Shown here: positions 1 to 11,695 of the stretch, piece by piece
Numbering within the stretch: position 1 is the stretch's first letter
Layout: each line of letters opens with the position of its first letter
Assembly (NCBI RefSeq): GCF_050624435.1
Contig: NC_134535.1
Span: forward strand, 74,892,494 to 74,956,493
Origin: Tenrec ecaudatus
Taxonomy: Eukaryota; Chordata; Mammalia; Afrosoricida; Tenrecidae
Reading direction: 5' to 3'
Length of the DNA: 64,000 nucleotides
Notes under the pieces: model-generated
Databases searched by the model: none
What the model was told of the DNA's origin: nothing
Seen by the model: the letters and a program-made list of their open reading frames with translations, nothing else
Position numbers and translations under genes: made by a program

Positions 1-59
1 TGAACTTCCTTCCTCAGGACTTTCTTCCTCAAGACCTTGAACAAGCAAAACAACCCTAC

Positions 60-260
60 TGTCACACACCAATTCAGACTTATGGCAAGTCCCTGTGTTA
101 AAGAGTTGAACTGCCCCATAGGATGTTCTTGGCTGTAATCTAACAGAAGCAGCTGTCAGGCCTTTCTCCCACATGCAGGCCTGCTGAGTGGGTCCAAACC
201 TCCACCCTTCATGGTATCAATCAAGTGTAAACTCTTTGTACCCCCTAGTGCTCTTGGAAG
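60..260 (-). repeat. Antisense SINE/RTE-tail fragment
   Basis: GTTGAACTGCCCCATAGGATG..GGCTGTAATCT..GAAGCAG..CTTTCTCCCAC is the reverse complement of the SINE core. Confidence 0.55.
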
Positions 261-438
261 TGGTGCAGATGCAGAGGAGATGGTTGGGAGACACATATTA
301 CAACATTGGGACCTGAACAAAGCTGATGAAGGAAATTCTTGCTACTGGGAAGTTTACGAAGTCTAAGCAGCTGAGCAGCATTACCATTTATACCACACAG
401 GACTTTTCTGGCCTTAGATAGTTATGAAAAAATATCCC

Positions 439-1110
439 ATTTGTTAAGTAGCCAGGATAGGGACAAGGGGTTGTCCTTCCCATGCCTGCGAAGGCCTCCA
501 ATAAAGGAGGTTGGGAAAGGAATCCGGCGAGCACTACCCACCCATGAAGACTCCAAAACTGGGTATGCTCCAATTCAGGCCCCAAGCCAGGTGGGTGGTA
601 AACCTGGGTGAACCCAAACTAGACCCAGGTGGGCTTAAGTCAGCCAATGGGGTCAACCAATACCATCAACCACCTCCCCAGCCAGAGGCTTGAAATATCC
701 TGGCTATGGGATGGTCGTTCTCTTTTTACTCTGCTCCTGGACAGAGGCTGGTGGAGGTAGGAGGCACACACACACACCTCCTGGGCAGGCCCCCTCAGCA
801 CCCACTCCGGGCCTGCTTAGGACCCACATGCACCCACTCAGCACCTATTCAGGGCCTGCAGCCTCTCTCTCCCTTCTCCCTCTTACCCTGCCCCAGCACC
901 CGCTCATGCTGTGCCACTCTCTTTGGCCTCAGTTCCCCATGTGTGGGTGCCCCGTTCCACGAGGTTGCTCGTGTCCAGCTGTGAGCCCCAGCGTGGCTTG
1001 GCACGCTTCCCTGAGATAGCAGGTACCCTTTTGAGACTGTAAACCCTGAAACTTCTCCCGTCCTTCATGAAAACCCACTGGGATTACAAACGGGCTTCGG
1101 CGTGATTCTT
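439..1110 (+). other. Unassigned GC-rich, promoter-like segment, possibly LTR-derived
   Basis: Contains two CCAAT boxes (about 643 and 658), a short CA repeat (767-777), C-rich low-complexity text and no recognisable protein. It could be a degraded LTR; ends and family were not resolved. Confidence 0.25.
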
Positions 1111-1472
1111 TCTCATGCGAAGCTGAAAACCAAGGTATTCCCCACTTGAGAAAGCACAGATCCTGCTGCCACTACTGATAAAAGCAGGCGAGCCAACCAG
1201 GCTGTTGTTCCACAGTGGACGGCGTGGCCTGTGCGATGCTCAGAGTTTGAGCTGAGAGTTAGTGGGGGCAAGGAGAACAGTGCACCCATACAGGAAACAA
1301 ATAAAACAAGGAGCATCCGTTTATTTAGAAGGCCATTGATGCATAATTCACACAAATGTTTGCTCACGTTTCTTACCCACAGTGACCCCACTGACAAGCC
1401 TCGTGAAAGCCGAAGAAACAACCACATCAATTTCAAAAGATGGTCATTATTTGAAGACTTTGCCCAGAGATA

Positions 1473-1656
1473 TGGAGCCCTGGTGCCATGATGGGTTAGG
1501 CATTCCACTGCTAACTGCAACATTGGCAGTTCAGAGCCACCAGCCACCCTAAGGGAGAAAGAGGAGGCTGTCTGTTCCTGTGAAGATTTACAGTCTCAGA
1601 AACAAAGTGTAGGAGAGTTGGGATTGACTCGATAGTAATGAGTTTGGTTGGTTTTG
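1473..1656 (+). repeat. tRNA-derived SINE (AfroSINE type)
   Basis: GGAGCCCTGGTGCCATGATGG start, CAGTTCAGAGCCACCAGCC (B-box region), CTCCTGTGAAGATTTACAGTCTCAGAAAC core, ending GGATTGACTCGATAGTAATGAG. Confidence 0.75.
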
Positions 1657-1924
1657 GCACCCAAAGACCATGGCCTGCCATTGCAAAAGGGACACTTACA
1701 TGTCATTCTTCGAAGAGTCCTTCATATTGAATAAATGACAACTTCGGTTCCAGGCTTTCTTTTACACACATAAGAGAAAGGCAAAGCTGTTAATATGTTG
1801 ATTACATTCACAGAAGAACTTCACCAACAGGCAAATAATGCCAATAGGAAGCGAGTTAATGCCCATTATGATTTTTTCATCCAATAATTGAAATCAAAGG
1901 AAAATCTTTGGAAGTTAAGATAAT

Positions 1925-3200
1925 GAGAAGTGAACCCTTGATAAATTATAAATTATTTTTATTTTCATATCCCACCATCCACTGTCTCCCTTCACCCACG
2001 TTTCTATTGTTCGAGGCCTGGGGTGGGGGGGATATGTCGATCATTGTGATTGGACCCCATTTCTCCCCCTTCTCTCCTCACCTTCCCCTGTCTTCATGGT
2101 ATCACTACTCCCATTACTGTTTCTAAGAAATTTATCTGTCCTGGATTCCATGTGTCGAGAACTCTTCTATGTGCCAGAGTACATGCTCCGGTCTAGCTGG
2201 ATTTGTAAGGTAGACCTGGAGTCATAATAGTGGGCCGGAGGGAGAGGTGAGTAAGAATTAGAGCAGCGGTTCTCAACCTGTGGGTCACAACCCCTTTGGG
2301 GGTTGGGCAACCCTTTCACAGGAGTCGCCTAAGACCATCGGTAAACATATTTCTGAAGGTCTTAGGAAGCAATACACCACTCCTCTATCCGTCTCCAGGC
2401 GGGTCTGCCCACATGCAGATACACCCACATATGATTACCTGGCTTGAAGACTGTGACCCATGATACAACATGCTTCAAGACCAAATTTCATTTATTTCTA
2501 ATTAGAAATAAGTATGTCACAATATATAATTACATATTGTTTTTGTGATTAATCACTATGTTTAATTATGTTCAATTTGTAACATTGAAAATATATCCTG
2601 CATATCAGATATTTACACTATGATTCCTACCAGTAGCAAAATTGCAGTTATAAAGTAGCAATGAAAATAATGTTATGGTTGGTGGGTTCACCACAACATG
2701 AGGAACTGTATTAAAGGGTGTGGCACTGGGAAGGTTGAGAACCACTGAACTAGAGGAATGTTGTGTGCTTTGGCAGTGCTATACTTCAGTCTGTCCCTTC
2801 ATTGTGACCCTTCTGTGGTGAGTTGTCCAACTGTCTTCAGTTGGACTTTGGGTCTCCACTCTGACCATCCTCATTTGCATCAATATGATTGTTCGTTTGA
2901 GGATTCTGATGCCTGATATCTCACAGACTGGTGTGCTTCTTCCATGTGGGTTTTGTTGCTTCCTTGCTAGATGCTCACTTGTTTAACTTTAAGCCTTTAA
3001 GACCCCAGACACTGTATCTTCTAATAGCCAGGCATCATCAGCTTTCTTCACCACAGTTGCTTATGCAACCATTTTGACTTCACTGTCGTGTCAGGAAGGT
3101 GAGCATCACAGAATGTCTGCTTATTAGAACAAAGTGTTCTTGCGTTGAGGGAGTACTTGAATAGAGGCTGAATTTTCCATCTGCTACCTTGATATTTAAC
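1925..3200 (-). mobile_element. L1 3'UTR fragment, antisense, carrying the 2264-2747 SPIN
   Basis: The reverse complement reads the L1 3'UTR markers (GGTGCATAAGCAA-, GATGGTGCCTGGCTAT-, GGGGTCTTAAAGGCTTAAAG-like text around 2990-3075). The extreme 3' end is missing. AT-rich simple sequence follows at 3195-3275. Confidence 0.8.
2264..2747 (+). mobile_element. SPIN-type hAT DNA transposon, non-autonomous
   Basis: Starts CAGCGGTTCTCAACCTGTGGG and ends GGTTGAGAACCACTG (inverted termini of the SPIN/Space Invaders family), 484 bp without transposase. AATTAGAG (2256-2263) and AACTAGAG (2748-2755) form an 8-bp target-site duplication with one mismatch, as hAT elements make. It sits inside an antisense L1 3' fragment. 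Confidence 0.9.
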
Positions 3201-3425
3201 ATATAAATATATGTATGTAGACATATATCCCTATCATTATATATTAATATATTTATATATATATATATATACATGCCTATACTTATACCTCTATCAATGT
3301 CTTTTTCCTCCTAGTTCTTTCCTCTGTTTCCTTTTACTTTTTTCCTCTCTCACTGTATTAGTCTGGATTTACTAGTGAAACAAATTCATAGACACTCATG
3401 TGTATAAGAAAGAGCTTTCAACTAC

Positions 3426-3597
3426 ATGGACAGGCCCCGTTCCCCTCAGAAGAATTTACTTCAGAGGATAGCACTGAAGTTACAGCTCAGGGAGAAGGAC
3501 ATATCTTACGAGAGCACACAGGAGCAAACGGAGGGGGAAGAAGAGAGAGTGGAGCACATCCCGACCCACCAAGCCCAGAGGACGATATTCCTGCTCA
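3426..3597 (+). mobile_element. L1 3'UTR-like fragment joined to a TPT1 fragment
   Basis: Aligns by eye with 11890-12065 of the full-length L1 (GAGAGAGTGGAGCACA..CCCACCA..GAGCAGCCAGT). Preceded at 3355-3425 by a different interspersed repeat (GTGTATAAGAAAGAGCTTT, also at 32915-32935). Confidence 0.7.
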
Positions 3598-3865
3598 GAG
3601 CAGCCAGTGCCCAGAGAGGGCCTTCAGCAGAGGCGTTACCACCAATGAGGGAGTCGTCGATGTTACCTTCAGTCCTACTGACCATCTTCCCTCCACCTCC
3701 AGACACAGCCCGTCTATGATCTCCCAGGTCTTGTAGATGTCGGCGAACAGCTCATCATAGCGATGAGGTCCCAGTAGATGATCATGATGGCGGCTACGGG
3801 AGATAGCTGCGGTGCAAGCTTAGCAGCAGCCCGGAGCAGCACTCAGGGGGAGGGGGAGCAGGCGC
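3598..3865 (-). pseudogene. TPT1: TPT1 pseudogene fragment (5' part only)
   Basis: On the minus strand this reads a 5'UTR with AAGCTTGCACCGCAGC, then the initial region (ATCATCTACTGGGACCTCATCG..) through [24 protein letters not shown], with frame damage. Only about the first 60 codons are present. It stops abruptly at an L1-3'UTR-like segment (3426-3597) in the opposite orientation. Confidence 0.8.
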
Positions 3866-3999
3866 CATAAGGCCACTTCTGCATTTTCAATAAAATTCTT
3901 ATCAAGAACACCATGCAGTGTACAGTGTACACAATCTCACGGGCACCGCCACAATTTAGTACCAGGAGAGATTGGCCTTTTCTAAGTCAATCCTATTTG

Positions 4000-4185
4000 T
4001 TGTTCTTGTTCGCTGCTGTCCTGCCTGTGTATTTCATAGCAACCCAGTGCGCTCAGAGCAGCATGGCTGTGTAGGTTTTCAAGACTGTGGTTTGGGGAAG
4101 CAAATGGCACTTTCTCCCAAGGTGGACTCAAACCATGAACCTCTGGGCGAGTAGTCGACAGTTCAGCCAGTTGCCCCTTCCAACG
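4000..4185 (-). repeat. Antisense SINE/RTE-tail copy
   Basis: TTTCATAGCAACCCAGTG..GGTTTTCAAGACTGTGG..GGCACTTTCTCCCAAGGTGGACTC: reverse complement of the SINE core. Confidence 0.6.
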
Positions 4186-4257
4186 ACTCTTGATTACGTT
4201 TAAATGATCTACTTTTTTATGTATCCTAGATGCCCATAGCAAGATGAGCATAGTACT

Positions 4258-4402
4258 TGATCAGTGGTGCAGTAGATTACACGTTGGGCTGCCAACCTCA
4301 AGATCAGCAGTTCAAAACCACCAGCTGCTCTTTTGGGAATGGCTATGGGGTCATCATAAGTCAGAATCTACTGAGGGTGATGAGTTTGGTTTGTTGAATT
4401 TT
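4258..4402 (+). repeat. tRNA-derived SINE (AfroSINE type)
   Basis: ATCAGTGGTGCAGTAGATTACACGTTGGGCTGCCAACCTCAAGATCAGCAGTTCAAAACCACC tRNA-like head, with a short tail GTCATCATAAGTCAGAATC. Confidence 0.75.
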
Positions 4403-5160
4403 TTTTTTTTGGTAGGGGGAGGTTGTTTAATTTTACAGAGGATTTTTTTCTTCTTTCCTCTTCACTGTTTTTTATTTCTCTTTTAATTTGTATTTGCATC
4501 TTAATAACCTTATTGTTCTTTATCATTGACTTTAGGTTGACTTAAATTTCTTTTAAAGAAGCTACACATGTAAAAATAAAACTTGACTGAGAAGATTCTC
4601 CAATCTCAATCTCATTCCAGAGCGGCCTTGCTCTATCCACTGGGAGAGAGTTAGCAAATGCTCAGGCAGCTCAGGCTGTGCACTTGCATTTCTCTGAACC
4701 ACTCCTCACTTCATGTCAGGACATGAGATTCCACAACGAGAAAGGAAAAACAGTGCCTAAAAGTCTTGTCTTAGAGTACACTTTACATGTGCTGGACATT
4801 AAATTCCTCAGGAATTTTGCTTCTGTCCTCCACAGCTCAGAAATGTAGCAAGTGGGAGTGAATAATTGGATAATTTAAATCCTTGTTTATTTGGTATCAG
4901 ATTTTAAACAGTCAATTAGCCACTCTCACCGTGTGGGGATAAGGCAGCAAGCCAGGTTAGAATGCACAGCCCAGCAATCCAATTCTCTTGGCCTAAGTGG
5001 AAAGCTCTCTTTTGCTAACCCAGTTCCATCAGTTTGCTAGAGAGCAATTAACAGTAACGACAAATGCACTGGTCTTGCCCATTGTCAAGAATTCAGACTT
5101 TGAATAGCAAATCCAGGGAGTCCTGTTTGTAAAATAAGGCTAAGTGTAAAATCACTCCCT
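4403..5160. other. Intergenic, nothing recognised
   Basis: AT-rich unique-looking sequence; no gene or clear repeat seen. Confidence 0.5.
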
Positions 5161-5254
5161 GTTTCCCACAACAACATCAAATCTTGCCGCCATGCCTGTT
5201 CTAACACACAGTGACCCTATTGGGGCGAGTATGCTCACCCCATAGGCTTCCCAA

Positions 5255-5565
5255 AGCTGCATTTTTTTTTACATTTTATTGGGAGCTCTACAGATATTAC
5301 AGCAATCCATAGTTCAATCAGATCAAGCATGATTGTAGAATTGTTGCCACCATCATTTTCTTTCTTTTTTTTAATTTTAATAAATCATTTCACTGGGGGC
5401 TCTTACAGCTCTTATCAAAATCCATCCATCCATTGTGTCAAGCACATTTGTACATATGTTGCCATCATCATTTCCGAAACATTTCTTTCTACTTACTCTC
5501 TGGTACCAGCTCCCCTTTCTCTGAGCCCTCCCCTCAAGGCTGTAATCTTTATGGAAGATAAAGTT
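5255..5565 (-). mobile_element. Two antisense L1 3' tails, target of the young L1
   Basis: TTTTACATTTTATTGGGAGC.. (5267 on) and TAAATCATTTCACTGGGGGC.. (5380 on) are each the reverse complement of an L1 terminus ending in a poly(T) run. The full-length L1 inserted at 5580. Confidence 0.75.
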
Positions 5566-5579
5566 AAAAACAGAAAATA

Positions 5580-6700
5580 GAGAGGGGGAAGATGGCCGAC
5601 AGGGACACCCGCATACTCTGAGAGCTCCTCCAAACAAAGCGGGATTGGCGACCAGGTAGCTGAATAGTAAGAGTCTGGTGAGTGAAATATCCCCCTGGGA
5701 CAGCACCCCAGTCCTACCCCACGTATTTGTCCGGAGCAGGGGTCTAGGTCAATGAGGACCGGACTAGTGGGACATCTCTGGCACTAAGCTGCCGTGAGCT
5801 CACTGGCGACCGGCTTAGGCTCCATCCCCAAACGGACGGACGCCAGCCCAGAGCCACTTGCCTGCCCTGCCTACTCCAGCGGCCCACTCCCCACTCCCCA
5901 TACGCGGATCTCCACTGGGAGAGAAGCTTTCCTCTCCCGCAGTTCCCCTCTCCCCGCAGGGCAGCGATCTGCCCTCGGGCCCACGTCCCTCCCTCCATTC
6001 ATCCAAGCTCAGGGGAGCGGACCCGCGGGTTGTCTGGCGACCCCCACGGGGGACCATCCACCCGCACCGCTGCCGCGGACCTCTCCACCTGCCCTCCGTG
6101 CGCTGGCCTCCCACCCCCGCCCGCCCCCGCCAGCCCCTGGCAGCCTAGCGCCAGCTCCACTCCTGGCCGGGACCCTGCGCTGAGCACTTCCCGCCAACAG
6201 GAGCCATAGCCCAACCCGCGCCTGTCCCAGACCCTGAGCTTCCGCGGAGCGCCGCGCCCCGCGCTGCTGAGTCTGCCCACCAAGGGCCCCCCCCTGCGCA
6301 AGGCACAAGAGTAGGTGCCCTCCCCAGGGTGCTGCGGGGACCCCGGCGGCCGCGACTCTGAGCCTGAGCAGAGGAAGGGCGCCATTGCCCCCTGCGGTTT
6401 CGCGCCAAGCCTCCTTTGCCGGCGCCATTACCCCCTGCGGTTTCGCGCCAAAAGGGCGGAGAGCGAACACCATTGTTCCCTGCAGTGTCCAGCCCGGGCA
6501 GATCAAACACTCCACCTGCAGTCTAGGCTTTGCAGTCCCTGAGGAGCCCTCAGTGAGCTCCAGCCAGCTCTCACCACCTGGGGCCCTGTTGGGTCCCCAG
6601 TGCCAGCCCTAAGCCTGCCGCAGCCCGCCCCAGCCACCCCAGGAGACAGCACAGTGGCCTGAGCCTCCACACAATAAGGTTACTCCTGTCTCCCAGAAGC
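5580..6700 (+). promoter_or_regulatory. L1 5'UTR / internal promoter
   Basis: About 1.1 kb of GC- and CpG-rich sequence precedes ORF1. It begins GAGAGGGGGAAGATGGCCGA: the AAGATGGCC at 5589-5597 is the same YY1-type element found at the start of the human L1 5'UTR, where it fixes the transcription start. A GGTTTCGCGCCAA motif recurs around 6396-6451 with C/G-rich spacing. No large monomer array was seen. Promoter activity is inferred. Confidence 0.8.
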
Positions 6701-7828
6701 ATGGGGCCTATTAAAGGATCAAGGAAAAATCAACAGACCACATCACTCCCAACAAAAAAATCAGAAAAACGAGGCACTTTAACAGACCTAACGTCACTCA
6801 TAGAAGAAACAGATATAGATCAGCCACAAAAGGAAATCTTCAGAACTCTGCTTGCAGTAATACAGGAGCTAAGAGAAGCAAACCAAAATAAGGATGCAAC
6901 GATAGAAGGGATGAAATGCACAATAGAGGGGATGAAGTCCACAATAGAGGGGATGAATACTATCCACCAAAAGGAACTGCAGAAACTAACAGAGGAGGTA
7001 GCAGAGGCCACACAAAAGGTCACAGAAGCTATATCTAGGCTTGAGGAGGCTGAGAACCGTATCAGTGAACTCGAGGACGCTCAAAACAAACGAAGCAAGC
7101 GAGAAAAACAATCAGATAGGAAAATTAAAGAAACAGAAGACAGCCTGAGATCAATGACAGATGCTATGAAGAGGAAAAATATTCGAATAATTGGTCTACC
7201 GGAACACAACATAACACACAAATCGACCGCCAAGATAGCAAAGGAATTCCTGGAAGAAAATTTCCCCAACCTAACAAAGGAGAATCCGACTCTCATACAG
7301 GAAGCAGAGAGGACGCCGGCTAAGCTAAACACCAAGAAGAACACGCCAAGGCATATAATTGTAAAATTATCCAACTTAGAGGAAAAAGAGAAAATTCTAC
7401 GAGCATCAAGAGAAAGGAAGACAGTCACATACAAAGGAGCGCAGGTAAGGGTATGCTCAGACTTATCAGCTGAAACCATGAAGAGGAGGAGAGAATGGAG
7501 CAGCATCTTCCAAATTCTGAAAGATAAAAATGCCTCCCCCAGAATCCTATACCCTGCCAAGTTATCCATTAAGATAGAGGGTAAGATAAGGGTCTTCCAG
7601 GACAAGGAAGAACTCAAAAAATATACTGCAAGTCACCCGACCCTGCAGAACATACTGGCTGACTCACTATGGCCAGAAGATCAAGCTCCAACTAGAACCT
7701 CCAGGAGACCACCATATATCCCATCTCCATCTAGAAGCCAACATGCCAGCAACACGTACCAGGACAACACGGTCTCAGATGGAAAAGAGGACAGGATAGA
7801 AACCCTCCACTCAAACGCAGTACACTGA
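6701..7828 (+). CDS. L1 ORF1 protein (RNA-binding chaperone)
   Basis: 375 aa, intact. ORF1p trimerises and coats L1 RNA in the cytoplasmic RNP. The layout is a basic N-terminus, a coiled coil (about residues 40-150, including EAISRLEEAENRISELED), an RRM-like domain (KNIRIIGLPEH onward) and a C-terminal domain with PAKLSIKIEGKIRVFQDKEEL, the counterpart of human PAKLSF..GKIKYF. Residues 66-86 are three consecutive heptads (ATIEGMK, CTIEGMK, STIEGMN) encoded by 21-bp tandem repeats at 6896-6958, a recent lengthening of the coiled coil. It is separated from ORF2 by a 42-bp spacer. Confidence 0.95.
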   Translation: MGPIKGSRKNQQTTSLPTKKSEKRGTLTDLTSLIEETDIDQPQKEIFRTLLAVIQELREANQNKDATIEGMKCTIEGMKSTIEGMNTIHQKELQKLTEEVAEATQKVTEAISRLEEAENRISELEDAQNKRSKREKQSDRKIKETEDSLRSMTDAMKRKNIRIIGLPEHNITHKSTAKIAKEFLEENFPNLTKENPTLIQEAERTPAKLNTKKNTPRHIIVKLSNLEEKEKILRASRERKTVTYKGAQVRVCSDLSAETMKRRREWSSIFQILKDKNASPRILYPAKLSIKIEGKIRVFQDKEELKKYTASHPTLQNILADSLWPEDQAPTRTSRRPPYIPSPSRSQHASNTYQDNTVSDGKEDRIETLHSNAVH

Positions 7829-7870
7829 TATGAAGGAAGATAGGCAAAGACCCAAAACACAAAACAGAAT

Positions 7871-10800
7871 ATGGCAACCATGAAGCCAGAGATTGTAATA
7901 ATCACTTTGAATACAAATGGGCTCAATTCATATGTTAAAAGAAAGAGGCTGGAGGATTGGATTAGAAAACATAACCCATCAATCTGCTGCCTGCAAGAGA
8001 CACACCTTAAGCAAGCAGACAAGCATATGCTGAGAATAAAGGGCTGGCAGAAAGTTTACCAAGCAAATGGTAACTCCAAGAAGGCAGGAGTGGCTATCTT
8101 AATCTCCGACAAAATGGATCTCAAGATCCAAAACATAAAAAGAGACAAAGAGGGACATTACATAATGCTCAAAGGCTCAGTAAACCAGGAAGCAATAAGC
8201 ATACTGAATATTTACGCACCTAATAATGGTGCGGCAAATTTCGTCAAACAAACTATTAAAAAAATGACAGAAGAAATCACGGAAACAACAATAATAGTGG
8301 GGGACTTCAACACTCCACTATCAGAGAAAGACAGGTCACAGGGAAAGAAGCTCAGCAAAGAGGCCAGAGAGCTAAACAATGTAATTAGGCAACAGGGCCT
8401 GATAGACATCTATAGAGCCTTTCATCCAAAAGCAAAAGGTTTCACATTCTTCTCCAATCCACACGGATCTTTCTCAAGAATAGATCACATGCTGGGGCAC
8501 AAGGCCAGCCTGAGTAAATTCAAACACATAGATATTATCCAGACGTCTTTCTCAGACCACCATGCCATAAAGCTGGAGATTAATAGAAGGGCACCCAGAA
8601 AAGCAAGGGCCACCAATTGGAGAATAAACAACGATCTCCTGCGACATGAATGGGTTAAGGTCCAGATCAGAGAGGATATCAGGAAATTTCTAGAAACTAA
8701 TGAGAACGAGCATACAACATATCAAAACTTATGGGACACTGCAAAGGCAGTTATCAGAGGTAGCTTGATATCACTGAATGCATACATGAAAAAAGAAGAA
8801 AGGCGTATGACAGATATGTTAACACAAAACCTCCAACAACTAGAACAGAGTCAACAGAACTACCCCTCCAATAGCAAGAGAAAAGAAATAATAAAAATCA
8901 GGGCGGAGTTAAACCAGTGGGAAGACAAAAGAACAATGCAAAGGATTAACGCAACTAGAAGCTGGTTTTATGAACGAATTAATAAAATTGACACTCCCCT
9001 GGCAAAGCTTACCAAAGATAGAAAGGAACAATCATCAATAGCCAGGATGAGGGATGAATCGGGGGCAATAACAACAGACCCCAATGAGATAAAAAGGATA
9101 ATCACAAAGTACTATGAAGGTTTGTATTCTAATGAATTCAGAAACCTGGAAGACATGGATAAATATTTAGAAAAACAATCTATCCCTAGATTATCTGAGA
9201 CAGAGATCAAGAACCTCAACAAACCCATAGCGAAGGAAGAAATAGAGAGTGTCATCAAAAACCTACCAAGGAAAAAGGCCCCAGGGCCAGATGGCTACAC
9301 AGCAGAATTTTACCAAACATTCAGGGAAGAGCTGACACCGATCCTCCACAAAGTATTCCATAACATAGAAAAGAACGGCAAGCTCCCAAACTCATTTTAC
9401 GAAGCCAGCATTACTTTGATACCCAAACAGGGAAAAGACCCCACAAGCGTAGAGAATTATAGACCAATATCTCTAATGAACATAGATGCAAAAATCCTTA
9501 ACAAAATATTGGCCAATAGAATACAAAGGAACATCAAGCATATCATTCACCACGACCAAGTAGGATTCATCCCAGCGATGCAGGGATGGTTTAACATCCG
9601 AAAATCCATCAATATCATTCACCACATCGAGAAGAAAAAGGATAAAAACCATATGATAATATCCATAGATGCAGAAAAAGCATTTGACAACATCCAGCAT
9701 CCATTCCTAATCAAAACACTCATGAAGATAGGATTGGAAGGTAAGTTCCTCAAGCTCATACAAGCTATCTATGAAAGACCAACAGCCAACATCATAGTCA
9801 ATGGAGAAAAGACAAGAACAATACCACTGAAAAAGGGTACAAGACAAGGATGCCCCCTGTCCCCTCTTCTATTCAATATCGTTTTGGAGGTTCTGGCTAA
9901 CAACATAAGACAGCGGAAGGACATCAAAGGGATCCAGTTGGGAGAGGAGGAGGTGAAACTATCGTTATTTGCAGATGACATGATCCTATACATTGAAGAC
10001 CCCCAAAACTCCACAGTTGGAATACTTACAGCAATAGAGGAATACGGAAGAGTAGCAGGATACAAGATCAATAAACAGAAGTCGGTAGGGTTTCTATACA
10101 CATCGGACAGGGCCATGGAAGAGGCGATTAAGAGGGAAGTACCCTTCACAGTAGCCAAGAACAAACTGAAATACCTAGGAATATACTTAACAAAAAATAC
10201 TAAAGACCTATATAAGCATAATTATAAAACCCTATTACAGGAAACCAAAAGTGACCTTCACAAATGGATGAAGCTCCCCTGCTCATGGTTAGGTAGGCTG
10301 AACATAGTAAAGATGACAGTTCTTCCTAAAGCACTCTACAAGTTCAATGCTATACCAATCCAATTACCATCAACCTTCTTCAAAGAATTGGAAAAACTGA
10401 CCACCAACTTCATATGGAGAGGGAAGAAACCCAGAATTAGCAGAGAACTCCTCAAGAAGAAGGACACAATTGGAGGACTCGCCCTGCCTGATTTTAATGC
10501 CTACTACACAGCTACAGTGGTCAAAACAGCATGGTACTGGCACAATGATAGACACTCAGACCAGTGGAAAAGAATAGAAAGCCCAGGAGTAAAATCATCA
10601 GCATATAGACAACTGATCTTCGACAAGGGCCCCAAAAACGTCAAGTGGGAAGCAGATGCCCTCTTTAATAAGTGGTGCTGGAAACAATGGATATCCACAT
10701 GTAGAAAGTTGAAACAAGACGTCTACCTCACCCCATGCACAAGAATACACTCAAGGTGGATCACAGATCTAGAAGTCAAACCCCAAACCATCAGGACCAT

Positions 10801-11695
10801 TAAGGAAGGAATTGGGACTAATCTCAGAGCACTGGCCCAGGGAGCACATAGGCTCACTGCAACAGGGAAGGGGACACACACAGGTGATCTGGAAATCGAC
10901 AAATGGGATCTAATAAGAATAAAACACCTGTGCACCTCGAAAGACTTTGCCAAGAGGGTGACAAGGCAACCCACAGACTGGGAGAAGATTTTTAGTAATG
11001 ACACGTCAGACAAAGGGCTCATTACTAAAATCTACAACACCATCATGACCTGCAAAAAGAGGAAAACAGTTAACCCCCTAAGGAAGTGGGCAAAAGAAAT
11101 GAGAAGAACTTTCACTAGAGAGGAGATCAATATGGCCAATAAATATATGAGAAAGTGCTCGAAGTCCCTTGCCATAAGAGAAATGCAAATCAAAACAACC
11201 ATGAGATACCACCTAACACCCCTGAGGCTAGCCCAGATCAGTAAATCAGAGAGCAACAAGTGTTGGAGGGGCTGTGGTGAAATAGGAACCCTCCTCCACT
11301 GCTGGTGGTCGTGCAGATTTGTACAGACACTGTGGAAAGCAATCTGGCGATACCTAAAGAAAATGGAAATCGATCTACCTTACGACCCAGCCATCCCTCT
11401 ACTGGGCATATACCCGGTTGAAGCAGCAAATAAAACACGACCAGTCATATGCGCTCCAATGTTTATTGCGGCACAATTCACAATAGCAAAGACTTGGAAA
11501 CAGCCTAAGTTTCCATCGATAGACGAGTGGATTAGCAAACTTTGGCACATACACACAATGGAGTATTATGCAGCATTGAAAAGCACCGATGAGCACATGA
11601 AACACGTTATTTCATGGGAAGAGCTGGAAGGAATTATGCTAAGCGAGGTAAGCCAGTCCCAAAGGGACAGGTACAACATGAGTCCCCTGAGGTAA
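7871..11695 (+). CDS. L1 ORF2 protein (endonuclease-reverse transcriptase)
   Basis: 1274 aa, intact, TAA at 11693-11695. ORF2p nicks target DNA and reverse-transcribes L1 RNA in place. The N-terminal APE-type endonuclease runs from [10 protein letters not shown], through LQETHL and the IVGDFNT motif, to SRIDHMLG and FSDHHAI. The RT domain shows [32 protein letters not shown] and the catalytic [10 protein letters not shown]. The C-terminal Cys motif [18 protein letters not shown] matches the family. The start is the first in-frame ATG, matching [15 protein letters not shown]; mammalian L1 ORF2 is translated by unconventional reinitiation. No missing catalytic residue was seen. Confidence 0.96.
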   Translation: MATMKPEIVIITLNTNGLNSYVKRKRLEDWIRKHNPSICCLQETHLKQADKHMLRIKGWQKVYQANGNSKKAGVAILISDKMDLKIQNIKRDKEGHYIMLKGSVNQEAISILNIYAPNNGAANFVKQTIKKMTEEITETTIIVGDFNTPLSEKDRSQGKKLSKEARELNNVIRQQGLIDIYRAFHPKAKGFTFFSNPHGSFSRIDHMLGHKASLSKFKHIDIIQTSFSDHHAIKLEINRRAPRKARATNWRINNDLLRHEWVKVQIREDIRKFLETNENEHTTYQNLWDTAKAVIRGSLISLNAYMKKEERRMTDMLTQNLQQLEQSQQNYPSNSKRKEIIKIRAELNQWEDKRTMQRINATRSWFYERINKIDTPLAKLTKDRKEQSSIARMRDESGAITTDPNEIKRIITKYYEGLYSNEFRNLEDMDKYLEKQSIPRLSETEIKNLNKPIAKEEIESVIKNLPRKKAPGPDGYTAEFYQTFREELTPILHKVFHNIEKNGKLPNSFYEASITLIPKQGKDPTSVENYRPISLMNIDAKILNKILANRIQRNIKHIIHHDQVGFIPAMQGWFNIRKSINIIHHIEKKKDKNHMIISIDAEKAFDNIQHPFLIKTLMKIGLEGKFLKLIQAIYERPTANIIVNGEKTRTIPLKKGTRQGCPLSPLLFNIVLEVLANNIRQRKDIKGIQLGEEEVKLSLFADDMILYIEDPQNSTVGILTAIEEYGRVAGYKINKQKSVGFLYTSDRAMEEAIKREVPFTVAKNKLKYLGIYLTKNTKDLYKHNYKTLLQETKSDLHKWMKLPCSWLGRLNIVKMTVLPKALYKFNAIPIQLPSTFFKELEKLTTNFIWRGKKPRISRELLKKKDTIGGLALPDFNAYYTATVVKTAWYWHNDRHSDQWKRIESPGVKSSAYRQLIFDKGPKNVKWEADALFNKWCWKQWISTCRKLKQDVYLTPCTRIHSRWITDLEVKPQTIRTIKEGIGTNLRALAQGAHRLTATGKGTHTGDLEIDKWDLIRIKHLCTSKDFAKRVTRQPTDWEKIFSNDTSDKGLITKIYNTIMTCKKRKTVNPLRKWAKEMRRTFTREEINMANKYMRKCSKSLAIREMQIKTTMRYHLTPLRLAQISKSESNKCWRGCGEIGTLLHCWWSCRFVQTLWKAIWRYLKKMEIDLPYDPAIPLLGIYPVEAANKTRPVICAPMFIAAQFTIAKTWKQPKFPSIDEWISKLWHIHTMEYYAALKSTDEHMKHVISWEELEGIMLSEVSQSQRDRYNMSPLR

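Noticed and set aside
1113-1547. 144-codon minus-strand frame
   Set aside because: It overlaps a SINE at 1473-1547 and has no recognisable domain; likely chance.
5794-6612. Overlapping open frames on both strands in the L1 5'UTR
   Set aside because: A consequence of high GC content; an antisense L1 ORF cannot be supported from sequence alone.
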